From assembly GCF_014489635.1 (NCBI RefSeq), contig NZ_CP060828.1, positions 7,320,001 to 7,384,000 of the forward strand: a stretch of DNA of 64,000 nt, in the 5' to 3' direction. The notes under the pieces were generated by a model that had not been told where the DNA came from, searched no databases, and saw only the letters and a list, made by a program, of their open reading frames with translations. This document shows positions 63,471 through 64,000 of the stretch, one piece after another. A program made the position numbers and the translations under genes. Every line of letters begins with the position of its first letter. The stretch's first letter is position 1. Source of the DNA: Streptomyces roseirectus (GTDB taxonomy: Bacteria > Actinomycetota > Actinomycetes > Streptomycetales > Streptomycetaceae).

Positions 63471-64000
63471 GCGGCGTCCTCGATGGGGTCGTCGCCACAG
63501 CCGGGCGTGCTCCGTGACGCGATCTCGACTGCCTCGCCGGCCACCGCCGTTGCCGTGTCGATCGGGACCACCGCGAACGTCGTCCCCTGCCGCCGGGCCC
63601 GTACCGCGCCGACGACGTAGCCGGTCGCGGCGGTCAGTACCCCGGCGATGATCGCCCCCGCGCGCTGGGCTCCGCCGGGGCGGGCCCGCAGGGCGTCGCG
63701 CAGGCCGCGGGCGACTCCGGCGGGCAACACCCGTGTCGTGTACCGGCGTTCGGACTCCAGGCCCTTGCCGGCGCCGACGCTGCGGGCGACCAGCGCCTTG
63801 GACAGGCCCTCGGCGTAGGTGCGGGTGCGGAAGTAGGCGAAGTGCTCGCGGGCCGCGGGGACTTTGTGGTGGATGACGGCCCGGTCGTCGACGAGGAGGA
63901 TCGCGTCGGGTCTCATGTGGCCGAGCCTGATGCACAGTTCGGTCTCCTCGCCGCCCATCGGCCGCTTGTCGCCGTCGCGTCCGATGCCGCTGGCGAACCC
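63467..64000 (-). CDS. Glycosyltransferase family 2, partial (5' end outside window)
   Basis: Only the C-terminal 177 residues are in the window; the frame runs to the window edge (GFASGIGRDGDKRPMGGEETELCIRLG at the start, of which MGGEE is the key motif). GGEETELCIR is the donor/acceptor-binding ED motif region of GT2 enzymes. After it come a helical segment and a likely C-terminal membrane-associated helix (AGAIIAGVLTAATGYVVGAV). It is coupled to the deacetylase gene by a 4-bp overlap. Confidence 0.85.
   Translation of the reverse strand, partial: GFASGIGRDGDKRPMGGEETELCIRLGHMRPDAILLVDDRAVIHHKVPAAREHFAYFRTRTYAEGLSKALVARSVGAGKGLESERRYTTRVLPAGVARGLRDALRARPGGAQRAGAIIAGVLTAATGYVVGAVRARRQGTTFAVVPIDTATAVAGEAVEIASRSTPGCGDDPIEDAA

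Overview
This 64 kb window is a piece of a Streptomyces chromosome. The evidence is a GC content above 70 percent with strong G/C bias at third codon positions, many GTG starts, an actinobacterial 23S rRNA, and genes typical of the genus: a streptogrisin-type protease, Rpf/LysM proteins, a SepF-like protein, a class 2 lipase and a DmdR-type iron box. Most of the gene order looks like the conserved chromosome core rather than a laterally acquired island. I found no insertion sequence, prophage, CRISPR array, tRNA or biosynthetic cluster.

Layout. 1-3530: end of an rRNA operon (16S-23S spacer, 23S, 5S, terminator). 3570-7942: an arginine/aspartate-repeat TPR protein, a DUF1015 protein and a HAD phosphatase. 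7990-10969: an iron-box-controlled FecCD-type siderophore importer without a binding protein. 10953-17137: SCP2 protein, small protein, tlyA, nadK, a 43-bp minisatellite, recN and a glycosyltransferase. 17147-20751: PucR-type regulator and GH15 hydrolase. 21207-27051: pyrG, NUDIX hydrolase, STAND/TPR protein and ald. 27435-31994: an operon of an orphan ParA, a putative ribbon-helix-helix protein, scpA, scpB and an RsuA-family pseudouridine synthase. 32154-38700: an NrtR-like regulator with an ADP-ribosylglycohydrolase, a Rieske lipoprotein, then tyrA, cmk, plsC-like and der. 38759-44845: two uncharacterised proteins, two Rpf-type muralytic enzymes, a lipoprotein, an orphan ctaD and an I78-type inhibitor. 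45170-51193: PAP2 phosphatase, polytopic glycosyltransferase, MFS exporter, acyl-CoA dehydrogenase and a SepF-like protein. 51893-64000: FAD/NAD(P)-binding protein with a shortened luciferase-like partner, serine protease, SPFH protein, a damaged cupin/MarR pair, lipase, methyltransferase, DUF402, double GNAT, GntR, AAA ATPase, polysaccharide deacetylase and a partial glycosyltransferase.

How the genes work together. The central operon joins DNA partitioning to condensin loading. The iron importer, NAD kinase, tlyA and recN group is compact, with stop/start overlaps. The Rpf pair, PAP2, glycosyltransferase, deacetylase and SepF-like genes concern the envelope and cell cycle.

The most striking regulatory feature is the number of genes whose -10 hexamer (TANNNT, often TANNGT) lies exactly 6-7 nt before the start codon with no ribosome binding site. 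I count nine clear cases and one near case, which indicates leaderless transcripts. The best candidates for something undescribed are the ParA/RHH/ScpAB operon, the DRRD-repeat protein beside the rRNA operon, and the internally deleted cupin/MarR pair. All homology statements come from reading the sequence and from memory of the families; no database search was run.
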